A stretch of DNA of 64,000 bases from Halomicrobium urmianum. Lineage in GTDB: Archaea; Halobacteriota; Halobacteria; Halobacteriales; Haloarculaceae. Each line of letters begins with the position of its first letter. Within the stretch, counting starts at the first letter, position 1. The stretch spans positions 1-64,000 of the forward strand of contig NZ_CP084092.1 in assembly GCF_020217425.1 (NCBI RefSeq). The letters run 5' to 3'. Position numbers and translations under genes: made by a program. Below, piece after piece: positions 9,854-18,482 of this stretch. The notes under the pieces are model-generated. The model was given only the letters and a program-made list of their open reading frames with translations, was not told the origin of the DNA and searched no databases.

Positions 9854-11278
9854 ATGTCCGAAGATGTTCCCCCGGGACAGGTCCTCAACGAACTCGACGG
9901 CGAAGCGATCCGATCCCTCGAAGAGCAGTTGCGAGGGGCGCTCGTACTGCCGGACGGGACCGAGTACGAGGACGCGCGACGCGTCTGGAACGGCCTGGTC
10001 AACAGGTACCCCGCGCTGATCGTCCGCTGTGCCGGGGCGGCCGACGTGGCCGCGGCCGTCGAGTTCGCCGGCGACCACGACCTGCCGCTGTCGGTCCGCG
10101 GCGGCGCCCACCACCAGACCGGGAGCGCGATCGCGGAGAGCGGGCTCGTCGTCGACTGCTCGGAGATGACCAGCGTGCAGGTCGACCCCGAAGCACAGGT
10201 CGCCCACGTCGAACCGGGAACCAGGGCCAGGGACGTGCTCCACGAGACCCAGCAGTTCGGGCTGGCCACGCCAACCGGGAGCGCCGCCTCCGTCGGCATT
10301 CCCGGGTCCACGCTGGGCGGCGGCATCGGCTGGATCCGTCGCAAGCATGGCCTCGGCATCGACGCGCTCCGGTCGGTCACGGTGGTCACCGCGGACGGCC
10401 GGCTCCGGCGAGCCAGCCCCGAGCACAACGAGGACCTCTTCTGGGCGCTCCGCGGCGGCGGCGGAAACGTCGGCGTCGTCACCTCCTTCGAGTTCGACCT
10501 CTACGAGGTCGGACCCGAGGTGTACGGGCTGGGCGTCTTCTACCCGGCCGAGCACGACCGGGCCGTCTTCGAGCGGTTGCGCGAGGTGATGGCCGACGCT
10601 CCGCGGGAACTCACGACGCTGGCACTGAACGGCCACGTGCCGCCGCTGCCCGCGCTCCCGGCGGAGCTACACGGCGAACCCGCCGTCGCGGTGATGGGCT
10701 GTTACGCCGGCGACCGCGCCGAGGCCCAGGACGTCACCGCGCCCCTGCGGAACGTCGCCGAGCCACTGATCGACATGAGCGGTCCCATGCCCTACGAGCT
10801 GCTCCACGAACTGGGCGCCCAGATGTATCCCGACGGCCGCAACTACTGCCACCGCTCGGTCTTCCTCGACGACCTCGCCGGCGAGGCGCTCGACCTCGTC
10901 GTCGACGGCGTGGACGACGCCCCGTCGCCGGCGAGCGGAATCGGCGTCTGGCCGCTCGGCGGCGCGGTCCGAGACGCCGACGCCGGCGGCGCGTTCCCGT
11001 GGCGGGACAAGGATTACATGGTCACCGTCGAGGCCAACTGGGACGGTCCCGACTCGAAGGCCAACCTCGAGTGGGCTCGCGAGACCGACGTGGCGTTCCG
11101 CGAGGCCGGCGGCCAGGGTGCCTACGGCGGATTCACCGGCGTCGAGGAGGGGGACGACGAGGACTGGCCGCGCCGCGTCTACGGGGACTCCTACGACCGA
11201 CTCGCGGAAGTCAAACGCGAGTACGACCCCGAGAACCTGTTCCAGCTGAACGTGAACGTCGATCCGTCTGACGCCTAG
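9854..11278 (+). CDS. FAD-linked oxidase with BBE domain
   Basis: 474 residues. An N-terminal PCMH-type FAD-binding domain carries SVRGGAHHQTGSA, whose His is placed to form the covalent 8-alpha-histidyl FAD bond, and GIPGSTLGGGIGWIRRKHG. The C-terminus has the berberine-bridge-enzyme domain ending YDPENLFQLNVNV. The second (cysteinyl) flavin attachment seen in bicovalent relatives is missing: the GxxG loop reads GSTLGGG without Cys. Expected to oxidise an alcohol, amine or sugar with O2. It stands alone, 178 bp after the luciferase-like gene, behind an AT-rich promoter region. Confidence 0.9.
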   Translation: MSEDVPPGQVLNELDGEAIRSLEEQLRGALVLPDGTEYEDARRVWNGLVNRYPALIVRCAGAADVAAAVEFAGDHDLPLSVRGGAHHQTGSAIAESGLVVDCSEMTSVQVDPEAQVAHVEPGTRARDVLHETQQFGLATPTGSAASVGIPGSTLGGGIGWIRRKHGLGIDALRSVTVVTADGRLRRASPEHNEDLFWALRGGGGNVGVVTSFEFDLYEVGPEVYGLGVFYPAEHDRAVFERLREVMADAPRELTTLALNGHVPPLPALPAELHGEPAVAVMGCYAGDRAEAQDVTAPLRNVAEPLIDMSGPMPYELLHELGAQMYPDGRNYCHRSVFLDDLAGEALDLVVDGVDDAPSPASGIGVWPLGGAVRDADAGGAFPWRDKDYMVTVEANWDGPDSKANLEWARETDVAFREAGGQGAYGGFTGVEEGDDEDWPRRVYGDSYDRLAEVKREYDPENLFQLNVNVDPSDA

Positions 11279-11458
11279 TCCGATCCGTCTCGGGATTCAG
11301 AACGTCGGACAGAGGTCAGTCCACGCCGCGTCCGGCACCGGATCCTCAACGGCGACGGGGTCGGAGTTCCCATCGTTCGGTCCGATCAGTCGTCCGCCGA
11401 CGACACAGCGGCGACCGCACTAGCGTTCGTCTTCACCGTCGTCCGCCGTTCCGATGGA

Positions 11459-11531
11459 TTACAGACAGGCAGTACAGACGTCCATTGCAGACATCCATTG
11501 CAGACGCCCATTGCAGACGTCCATTGCAGAC
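11459..11531. repeat. Six-copy 13-bp iteron array
   Basis: TTACAGAC (11459), GTACAGAC (11472) and TTGCAGAC at 11485, 11498, 11511 and 11524 repeat with an exact 13-bp period. The last four sit in a 13-bp tandem unit TCCATTGCAGACG. Motif and period equal those of the arrays around parA 9 kb away, so this is probably another site for the same DNA-binding protein. The surrounding 11279-11876 gap shows no convincing gene. Confidence 0.8.
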
Positions 11532-11876
11532 AGTACATCTGCAAGCGACCGTGGGAACAGCCTGGTCTGCGACGAACGCGGTGTCGGAATCGGTAGACGA
11601 GGTCCGTATCCGGAAGCCGAGGGTTCCACTGCTTCCTCGCCGTCGACGAGATCGCTGTCCGGTCGCGATACGTCCCGGTACAGCCGACGAGCGCGTGGTA
11701 GACCCACGGGCCCGGTTGACTGGATCCAGAGAGGCACCGCTCCTCGCCGTGCGAAGCGGTGAATCGGGACGCGCGTCCACCGGTCGTGTGAGGCGTCGTC
11801 CTGTCTGCATCTCGTAGCGCAGTCATCCCCAGAACGTCCCCAAACATTCAAGCCCGGTGGCGAGGAGTAGCGGGTA

Positions 11877-13727
11877 GTGACTCCACTGCGGCAGGTCTGT
11901 ATACTGGTCGTCCTCGGGAGCGTCGTCGCGACCGGCTGTCTCTCGGGCGTCGCGCTCGGAGCGGAGCCGAGCGTCGACGCCCGTCCCGACTCGGCGAGCG
12001 CCGCCGGCGGAGTGTCCCAGACGGTCGTCGTCGGAAACGCCGACGAAGTGGGTCGCATCAACGTGACCGCCGCCTACGACACGCCGCCGCTCGCCTCCGA
12101 GTTCGTCGTCGATCTGGGACGGATCCCGGCGCCGGTGAACGTCACGTCCGTCGACGGGTTCGAGGCGCAGGGCGACGGTCGGTACCGGTGGACCGGCGCG
12201 ACCGACGACCCCGTCCTCGAGTACGTCGTCACGGTCGAGAACCCCCGGACCCTCACCGACGGTCCCGTGGCGAATCCGGGACCGTGGGCGTTCGTCGGGC
12301 CGGGCGCCGTCCTGCCGGGCATCGAGGGCCAGCGGCCCGAGACCACGCTCCGGACCGACGGGCCGGGGTACGAGACCGACAGCTGGCTGTTCCTCGGTTC
12401 GGTCGAGACGTACACCCGGACGGTCGAGGGGGAGCAAATCGTCCTGATCGTCCCGGAGGCCGCGGCGCCGGTCTCGCAGCCCGAGGCCATCCTCGCGCAC
12501 CTGGCGACGACGAGCCGGGAGATCGGGATCGGCGGCCGGAGCGACCAGGTGAACGTCCTCGCGCTCCCCTCGGTCGGCATCGAGACCCCGTGGAGCGGGG
12601 TGGCCTACCGCCGATCCGACGTCGTCGTCCGCGCGGGGGAGCCGATCGCGTCCGAGCCGAGCGTGTGGGCCCACGAGTACGCGCACACGCGTCAGGACTT
12701 CCGGACGACGCCGGCGACCGAGTGGCTGATGGAGGGAGGTGCGGACTACTTCGCCGGCTACGAGTCGCTCCAGCAGGACCGCCTCAGTTACCCGGGATTC
12801 GCGAGCCAGTCGTCGGACCGGCAGTTCGAGAACGCCGTGCTGGCCGACAGCGACACCTGGCAATCCGAACTCGTCCCCTACTTCAAGGGCGAGCGGGCGC
12901 TGGCGCACCTCGACGAGCAGATTCGCCTGGCGACCGACGGTAAGCGGACCCTCGCGGACGTCTTCAGGCGGCTGAACGGGGCAGACGAGCCGGTGACGCT
13001 GCGCCGGTTCGAGCGGACTGTCGCCGACGTCGCCACGCGGGAGACGGCCGGCGAGTTCAGGCGGTACGTCACCTCGCCGGCGTACGCGCCGCCGCCGCAA
13101 AACGAGTCGAACTACGTCGAGTCGCTCACCGACGACCCCGACGGGGACGGCCTCTCCAGCGCGGCGGAGATCCGGAACGGGACGTCCCCGTTCGACGAGG
13201 ACACCGACGGCGACGGGCTCTCCGACCGCGTCGAACTGGCTGAGGTGGGGACGGATCCGACTGACGGCGACACCGACGGCGACCGGCGCGCGGACGACGG
13301 GGAGTCCACGTTCCCGGCGACCGACCCGACGGTCGCCGACACCGACGGCGACGGCCTCGACGACAGCCGGGAACTCGAACTCGGGACGGACCCGACGGCC
13401 GCCGACACGGACGGCGACGGACTCAACGACAGCCGTGAACGCGAGCTGGGAACGTCACCCCGGTACGCGGACACGGACGGCGACGGCCTCACCGACGGGC
13501 GCGAGGTCGAACTCGGGACGGATCCGACGGCGGTCGACACCGACGGTGACGGTCTCTCCGACCGGGCGGAGCAGCGGGGAGCGACGGATCCGACGAGCGC
13601 CGACACCGACGGCGACGGGTTCGGCGACGCCGCGGAACGCGACCTCGGGACCGATCCCACGGAGCCAACCGACCGGACCGCGTATCTGCGAGCGTCCGTG
13701 ACGACCTTCGTGGACGGACTGCTCTGA
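11877..13727 (+). CDS. Secreted gluzincin-type metalloprotease with calcium-binding repeats
   Basis: 616 residues from a GTG start. A hydrophobic signal segment occupies residues 8-28. The catalytic domain has the zinc motif HEYAH followed by [13 protein letters not shown], whose second Glu is the expected third zinc ligand, as in gluzincins of the M1-like type. The C-terminal 190 residues are at least seven thrombospondin-type-3-like repeats ([10 protein letters not shown] and variants followed by GTDPT), which bind Ca2+ and form a stiff stalk. No PGF-CTERM or other sorting signal follows; the protein ends soon after the last repeat. Probably secreted or loosely attached to the envelope. Substrate unknown. 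Confidence 0.83.
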   Translation: MTPLRQVCILVVLGSVVATGCLSGVALGAEPSVDARPDSASAAGGVSQTVVVGNADEVGRINVTAAYDTPPLASEFVVDLGRIPAPVNVTSVDGFEAQGDGRYRWTGATDDPVLEYVVTVENPRTLTDGPVANPGPWAFVGPGAVLPGIEGQRPETTLRTDGPGYETDSWLFLGSVETYTRTVEGEQIVLIVPEAAAPVSQPEAILAHLATTSREIGIGGRSDQVNVLALPSVGIETPWSGVAYRRSDVVVRAGEPIASEPSVWAHEYAHTRQDFRTTPATEWLMEGGADYFAGYESLQQDRLSYPGFASQSSDRQFENAVLADSDTWQSELVPYFKGERALAHLDEQIRLATDGKRTLADVFRRLNGADEPVTLRRFERTVADVATRETAGEFRRYVTSPAYAPPPQNESNYVESLTDDPDGDGLSSAAEIRNGTSPFDEDTDGDGLSDRVELAEVGTDPTDGDTDGDRRADDGESTFPATDPTVADTDGDGLDDSRELELGTDPTAADTDGDGLNDSRERELGTSPRYADTDGDGLTDGREVELGTDPTAVDTDGDGLSDRAEQRGATDPTSADTDGDGFGDAAERDLGTDPTEPTDRTAYLRASVTTFVDGLL

Positions 13728-13842
13728 ACCGGCCGTCGTCCCCCGCGGCAGCGACTGTCTCTTCGCGGACGCCGAGCCGACTCACCGGAGTCCGCCGCCG
13801 GCCACAGTCAGAGTTTTAAGGGATAGTTCCCCTCTCAGGGGT

Positions 13843-14796
13843 ATGACAGCGGACGACGTCGCCGAGCACGCAGACAGCGTCCTCGGGGAGATCGAGCGGG
13901 CGGTCGTCACGGACGAGCACTTCCTGCAGACGATCCTCTCAGGGGTCCTCGCCGAGGGGCACGTGCTCCTCGAGGACGTCCCGGGAACGGGGAAGACGCT
14001 CGTCGCCCGCAGCTTCGCCGAGGCGCTCGGGCTGACCTTCAACCGGGTGCAGTTCACGCCGGACCTGCTGCCCGCGGACATCACCGGGACGGAAGTCTAC
14101 GACGAGCAGACGGCCGCGTTCGAGTTCGTCGAGGGCCCGGTGTTCGCGAACGTCGTCCTCGCCGACGAGATCAACCGCGCGCCGCCGAAGACGCAGGCGG
14201 CGCTGCTGGAGGCCATGGAGGAGCGACAGGTGACCGTCTCCGGCGAGACCTACGACCTGCCGGAGCCATTCTTCGTCATCGCGACGCAGAACCCCGTCGA
14301 GCAGGAGGGGACCTTCCCGCTGCCCGAGGCGCAGGTCGACCGGTTCATGCTGAAGTCGTCGATGGGCTACCCCGACCACGAGGGCGAGCGGGAACTGATC
14401 GATCGGCGACTCGACCGGCGGACCAAGGACCCCAGCGTCGACGCCGTCGTCTCGCCCGACGACGTGCGCGCGATGCAGGCCGAACCCGAGGACGTCCGCG
14501 TCGAGGAGCCGGTCCGCGAGTACGTCGTCTCGCTGACGCGCGCGACGCGGGCGGACCGGCACGTCGACGTCGGCGTGTCCCCGCGCGGGACGCAGCGCTT
14601 CCTGGAGGTGTGCCGCGCGTGGGCGCTGCTGCAGGGTCGGGACTACGTCGCGCCCGAGGACGTCAAGGCCGTGGCGCCCGCGGCGCTCGCCCACAGGCTC
14701 GTCCTTACGACCGAAGCGGAGATGCAGGAGGCCAGCAAGCGAGCGATCGTCGAGGCCGTCCTGGACGAGGTCGAGGTGCCCGCGATCGCGCAGTGA
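13843..14796 (+). CDS. MoxR-family AAA+ ATPase
   Basis: 317 residues. Walker A is written EDVPGTGKT (about residues 44-52), Walker B ADEINRAPPKTQAALLEAM, and sensor 1 FFVIATQNPVEQEGTFPLPEAQ, all classic MoxR blocks. The C-terminal lid domain has the SPRGTQ motif. MoxR proteins act as chaperones with von Willebrand-type or DUF58 partners. AGTTTTAAGG near 13811 is a TATA-like box about 28 bp before the ATG. The gene is convergent with the DUF7519/DUF58/DUF7269/DUF4129 genes that usually accompany moxR; here it is on the opposite strand, 14 bp from the end of that operon. Confidence 0.94.
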   Translation: MTADDVAEHADSVLGEIERAVVTDEHFLQTILSGVLAEGHVLLEDVPGTGKTLVARSFAEALGLTFNRVQFTPDLLPADITGTEVYDEQTAAFEFVEGPVFANVVLADEINRAPPKTQAALLEAMEERQVTVSGETYDLPEPFFVIATQNPVEQEGTFPLPEAQVDRFMLKSSMGYPDHEGERELIDRRLDRRTKDPSVDAVVSPDDVRAMQAEPEDVRVEEPVREYVVSLTRATRADRHVDVGVSPRGTQRFLEVCRAWALLQGRDYVAPEDVKAVAPAALAHRLVLTTEAEMQEASKRAIVEAVLDEVEVPAIAQ

Positions 14797-14810
14797 CGGC
14801 CCCGTCGCCG

Positions 14811-16346
14811 TCACCGGGCCGATAGCTGCCGGCCGACGGTCAGGAAGACGACGGCCACGGCCGCGGCACCGATGGCGTAATTGAGCGGCGAGAGCGCCTG
14901 TCCGCCCGCCGTCGCCACGCCGACGAGCGAGAGCGCGACGGCGACGCCGACCGCGCCGACGAGACCGCTCGCCAGCCCGTGGAGGACCTCCATCCGGGCA
15001 CCGGAACGCCGCCCGACCTCGGATCCGACGGTCCACCCGTAGGACCCGACGTCGGCGACGAACACCGCCAGCGCGAAGAGGGCGAACCCGGCGATGGGGG
15101 ACGACGCCGCGACGAGGACGACGACGCCGACGGCCGCGACGCCGACCGAAACGAGCGTGACGCCGGGCGTCCGACCGTCTATCGCCCGCCGGAGCAGGTA
15201 CAGCCCGGTGACCAGCACGGTGGACGCGATCACGGCCGCGAAGGCGACGACTACGGCCACCCCCTCGACGTCCTCCCCGGCGTACAGTCCCGGGACGGCC
15301 CTCGCGATCAGCTCGAGGTCGAGGGCGGGCACGCTCACGAGCGCGACCGCGATCGCGGCGCCGCCAGCGAGGAGGCCGACCGTCGGCAGCGTCGCGACGG
15401 TGACCTGCTGGAAGGTGAGCGATTTCGCCCACCGGAGGAGAGCGGTCGCCAGGAGCGACCCGAGACTGAGCAGCACCAGTCCGACCGCGAGCGCCCGAGC
15501 GGGGCCGCTTCCGACGAAGGTAACGAGAACGCGAAGCGGCGGGACGCCCGCGAGGACGCCCGCCAGAATGCCCGCCGCGTCCGCGAGAGTGAGGACGCTA
15601 CCCAGGACGAGCGCGACGAGTCCGGCGCGTCGCAGGCCGCGCGCCCATCGGTCGGCGAGTTCTCGCACCGTAGAGCGTGTCTCGTCCGTGAGGACGGTCG
15701 GTATCGACAGCCGCGCGACCGCGCTTCCGGCGCTGATCAGGCCGGCCGCAGCGATGAACAGCGTCGGCCCGGCCGTCGAGAGCGGCCGCGACGTCGAGCC
15801 GAGCTCCCGCCCGATCGCCGCAGTGGTCCCGCCGACGGCGTCGACGAGCGTCCCCATCTCGCCGGCGAGAGCAGCGACGGAGACGACGGCGGCGAGGACG
15901 ACGGCCACGGTCGCGATGACGAGTCGCGAGGCCGCGCGCCGAACCCGGCCGTCCGCGAACGACTGGCCGACGACGAGGCCGCACCCGAAGCCGAGGACGG
16001 TCCCGCCGACGGCGATGCCGGCGCCGGAGACGTCGCCCCGGAGGCCCCAGACCGCGGGTGCGGCCAGCGCGGCCGCCGTCCCGACCGGCGCAGCGGCGCC
16101 GCCGACGGGCATCGCCGCGGTCCGGTCGGCGGCGAGCAGTCGGACGGCCAGTGCAAGCGTGACTCCGCCCGCGATCCCGGCCGCGAGCGGGCGCGAGAGG
16201 GGCGTCGCCCGGTCGACAGCGGCCACCGTGAGCAGGACGGCGAGGGCGACGCTACACAGCGACACGACGCTGTAGTCGCCGCCCAGTCGCCGCGGGTCCA
16301 TCGCTCGCGCGTAGCCGCCGAGCGTCGCACGCACTCTCTCACGCAT
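14811..16346 (-). CDS. Multi-pass membrane protein (DUF7519-like)
   Basis: 511 residues, mostly Ala/Val/Leu/Gly-rich helices; I see roughly 12-14 membrane segments separated by short loops, and no catalytic motif. In haloarchaea a protein of this kind (DUF7519) closes the MoxR/DUF58/DUF4129 cluster. Its start overlaps the end of the DUF58 gene by 8 bp, so it is the last gene of the four-gene operon. The role is unknown; the cluster as a whole is thought to act in envelope assembly or stress response. Confidence 0.78.
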   Translation of the reverse strand: MRERVRATLGGYARAMDPRRLGGDYSVVSLCSVALAVLLTVAAVDRATPLSRPLAAGIAGGVTLALAVRLLAADRTAAMPVGGAAAPVGTAAALAAPAVWGLRGDVSGAGIAVGGTVLGFGCGLVVGQSFADGRVRRAASRLVIATVAVVLAAVVSVAALAGEMGTLVDAVGGTTAAIGRELGSTSRPLSTAGPTLFIAAAGLISAGSAVARLSIPTVLTDETRSTVRELADRWARGLRRAGLVALVLGSVLTLADAAGILAGVLAGVPPLRVLVTFVGSGPARALAVGLVLLSLGSLLATALLRWAKSLTFQQVTVATLPTVGLLAGGAAIAVALVSVPALDLELIARAVPGLYAGEDVEGVAVVVAFAAVIASTVLVTGLYLLRRAIDGRTPGVTLVSVGVAAVGVVVLVAASSPIAGFALFALAVFVADVGSYGWTVGSEVGRRSGARMEVLHGLASGLVGAVGVAVALSLVGVATAGGQALSPLNYAIGAAAVAVVFLTVGRQLSAR

Positions 16347-17778
16347 CCTCCGTCACCTCCGTTGCGTCCGCGCCGTCCCTGTTCAGTCCGCCCGCCCCGC
16401 GGACCAGGGTCATCCCGAGCGCCTCCTCCGGATCCCAGTTCACGACGGGCGCGTCCAGCGACTGAATCTCACGGAGTCGCGCCCGCCTGTCGAGCGCGGC
16501 CACCCGCGAGCCCCAGGTCTCCTCGCCCGTCACGTCTGGCGAGAGGACGGTCGTGGCGTAGCCGCGCCGCTCCAGTCGCTCGATCAGTCGGACGGGCTCG
16601 CCGTCGAGCACCGGGGAGACGACGACCACCTGCACCCGGGAGTCGACGTCCGCGACCAGCCGCTCGACCGGGTCGTCCCCGCCGTCGGTGACCTCGGCCC
16701 GGTCGGCGTCCGGCCCGTCCTCGCCGGCCGTGCCGGGCGTCGGAGCACTGCTGGCCGAATCAGTCGTCTCGGGGCCGGCTCCGTCGTCGCCCTCCGCAGA
16801 CTCGCCGTCGCCGTCGGGCGCGTCGAGCGCGTCGGCCACGAACGGCCCGACGCGGGACAGGACGTGCCGGATGCGCTCGCGCGTCGCCGTGCCGCCGCCC
16901 GGCGGCACGAACGAGCGCTCGGCGGCGTCGTCCCCGATCACGGCCAGGCCGACGCCGTGGTTGTCCTCCTGGAGGGCGCGGACGCCGCGCTCGACGGCGT
17001 AGGTCCCGAGCTCGACGGCCGTGAACGTCCCCTCGCCGGAGCCGACGGCCGCGGCCGGCCGCGCGTCGAGGACGAACACGACGGACCGGGACCGCTCCTC
17101 GCGGTGGACGAGCGTCGTGAGTTCGCCCGTCCCGGCGAGCCGGTTCCAGTCGATCCGGTTGGCCGGGTCGCCCGGCTGGTACTCGCGGGAGCCGTAGAAC
17201 TCGACGCCCTCGCCGCCCTCGTCGGACGCCGAACGCCCCACGTACTGCCGGGTCCGGTCGGGCAGGGGGAACGACGGCAGGTGCTGGAGACAGCGGAGCC
17301 GGGACGCGCCCGTCGCCGACGCCGTCTCCGTCACGACGTGGCCGCCCTGGACGCTGCGCACCTGATACCGCACGTCGTCGAACTCGTGGACGCCGCGGCG
17401 GGCCCGGATCGTGTACTCGAGAGTCGCGGTGCCGTTCGGCGGGACGGCCACGGCCGCCCGCGGCGTCCCGTCGACGACGGGGAGCGGCCCGGGGACGCCG
17501 TCGACCACGCGGACGTCCGCGGCGACGCCCTCGCTCTCGGACGCTATCTCCAGGCTGACCGTCACCGCGTCGCCGGGGACGGCCGTCTCCCCGTCGACGC
17601 GGCGCTCGAACGACAGGTCGGGCTCCGGCGGGACGCTCAGGTAGTCGTAGGCGACGTACGCCAGGGGGACGGCGCCGGCCACGAAGAGCAGCGGGTGCCC
17701 CAGCGCGAGTCCCCCGACGGCCGCCGCGAACGTCAGCAGGACTGCCCCGCTCCAGCGCCACTGGTGAGTCGTATTCAT
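16339..17778 (-). CDS. DUF58 domain protein
   Basis: 479 residues. Two N-terminal membrane helices (residues about 10-45), an immunoglobulin-like stretch, then the DUF58 core with FYGSREYQPGDPANRIDWNRLAGTGEL split across its signature (GSREYQPGDP and IDWN are the hallmark) and a following VWA-like fold (VVFVLDARPA). A low-complexity acidic insert of about 60 residues sits near residue 340. DUF58 proteins partner with MoxR ATPases. It shares a 4-bp ATGA overlap with the upstream DUF7269 gene and an 8-bp overlap with the downstream gene, so it is translated within one operon. Confidence 0.9.
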   Translation of the reverse strand: MNTTHQWRWSGAVLLTFAAAVGGLALGHPLLFVAGAVPLAYVAYDYLSVPPEPDLSFERRVDGETAVPGDAVTVSLEIASESEGVAADVRVVDGVPGPLPVVDGTPRAAVAVPPNGTATLEYTIRARRGVHEFDDVRYQVRSVQGGHVVTETASATGASRLRCLQHLPSFPLPDRTRQYVGRSASDEGGEGVEFYGSREYQPGDPANRIDWNRLAGTGELTTLVHREERSRSVVFVLDARPAAAVGSGEGTFTAVELGTYAVERGVRALQEDNHGVGLAVIGDDAAERSFVPPGGGTATRERIRHVLSRVGPFVADALDAPDGDGESAEGDDGAGPETTDSASSAPTPGTAGEDGPDADRAEVTDGGDDPVERLVADVDSRVQVVVVSPVLDGEPVRLIERLERRGYATTVLSPDVTGEETWGSRVAALDRRARLREIQSLDAPVVNWDPEEALGMTLVRGAGGLNRDGADATEVTEDA

Positions 17779-18482
17779 CGGCCCTCACCCTCCGTGGGCG
17801 CCGAGGCTCCGTCTGTGGTCGACGACGTCGGAGCGTCGTCAGCGGCCGACGGCGTCGGAGTACTGTCGGCGGCCGCCAGCGATTCGAGCGCCTCGACGGC
17901 GCGTCTCGCCCGCCTGTGGTCCGCGTCCTCCGAGCGAACGTAGTCCCACAGGCGAGCGCGCAACGGGAGCGGGCCGGCGTCGCGGCCGACGAACGCCGCG
18001 GCGCGCTCGTCGTCTGTCCAGTCGCCGCCGTCGATCGCTGCCGCCGCCTCGTCGCGGGGACGCCCCGTCTCCGCGGCATAGAGTCGGACCGCGGTCTCGC
18101 GGAGGTCGCCCGACAGGTCCGCGACCGCCTCGCGGTCGGCGTCGCCGTCGCCGATCCGGGCGAAGCGGTCGTCCACGGCCGGGCGCGGATAGCCCGTCGA
18201 GCGGCCGTGGATCGCCTCCGGAGCAGCCTCAACCAGCGGTTCGACGCTCCCGTCGGCGGAAGACGAACCTCGGGAACCCCCGAGTTGCGAGGCGAGCGCG
18301 ATGGCGACTGTGACGAGCCCGAGCACGGCCGCGACGGTCTTCCTGACGACGTCGGTGCTCGGCAGGTCGGTCCCCGCGACAGTCTCGGGGAGCGGGACGG
18401 CGTCCGGGGCGACGACGAGCGCGACGAGGCCGACCGCTCCGGCGAGGCCGACGGCCGTCTGCAGGCGGCCGAGGACCCTCAT
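17775..18482 (-). CDS. Membrane protein of the MoxR/DUF58 cluster (DUF7269-like)
   Basis: 235 residues. Two hydrophobic helices near the N-terminus (residues 7-27 and 47-66), then a soluble helical region with conserved-looking blocks (RETAVRLYAAETGRPRDEA and LPLRARLWDYVRSEDADHRRA) and a Thr/Ser/Ala-rich tail. In related genomes the gene between DUF4129 and DUF58 is DUF7269. The start ATG overlaps the stop of the upstream gene, and its stop overlaps the DUF58 start. No enzyme motif is seen. Confidence 0.8.
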   Translation of the reverse strand: MRVLGRLQTAVGLAGAVGLVALVVAPDAVPLPETVAGTDLPSTDVVRKTVAAVLGLVTVAIALASQLGGSRGSSSADGSVEPLVEAAPEAIHGRSTGYPRPAVDDRFARIGDGDADREAVADLSGDLRETAVRLYAAETGRPRDEAAAAIDGGDWTDDERAAAFVGRDAGPLPLRARLWDYVRSEDADHRRARRAVEALESLAAADSTPTPSAADDAPTSSTTDGASAPTEGEGR

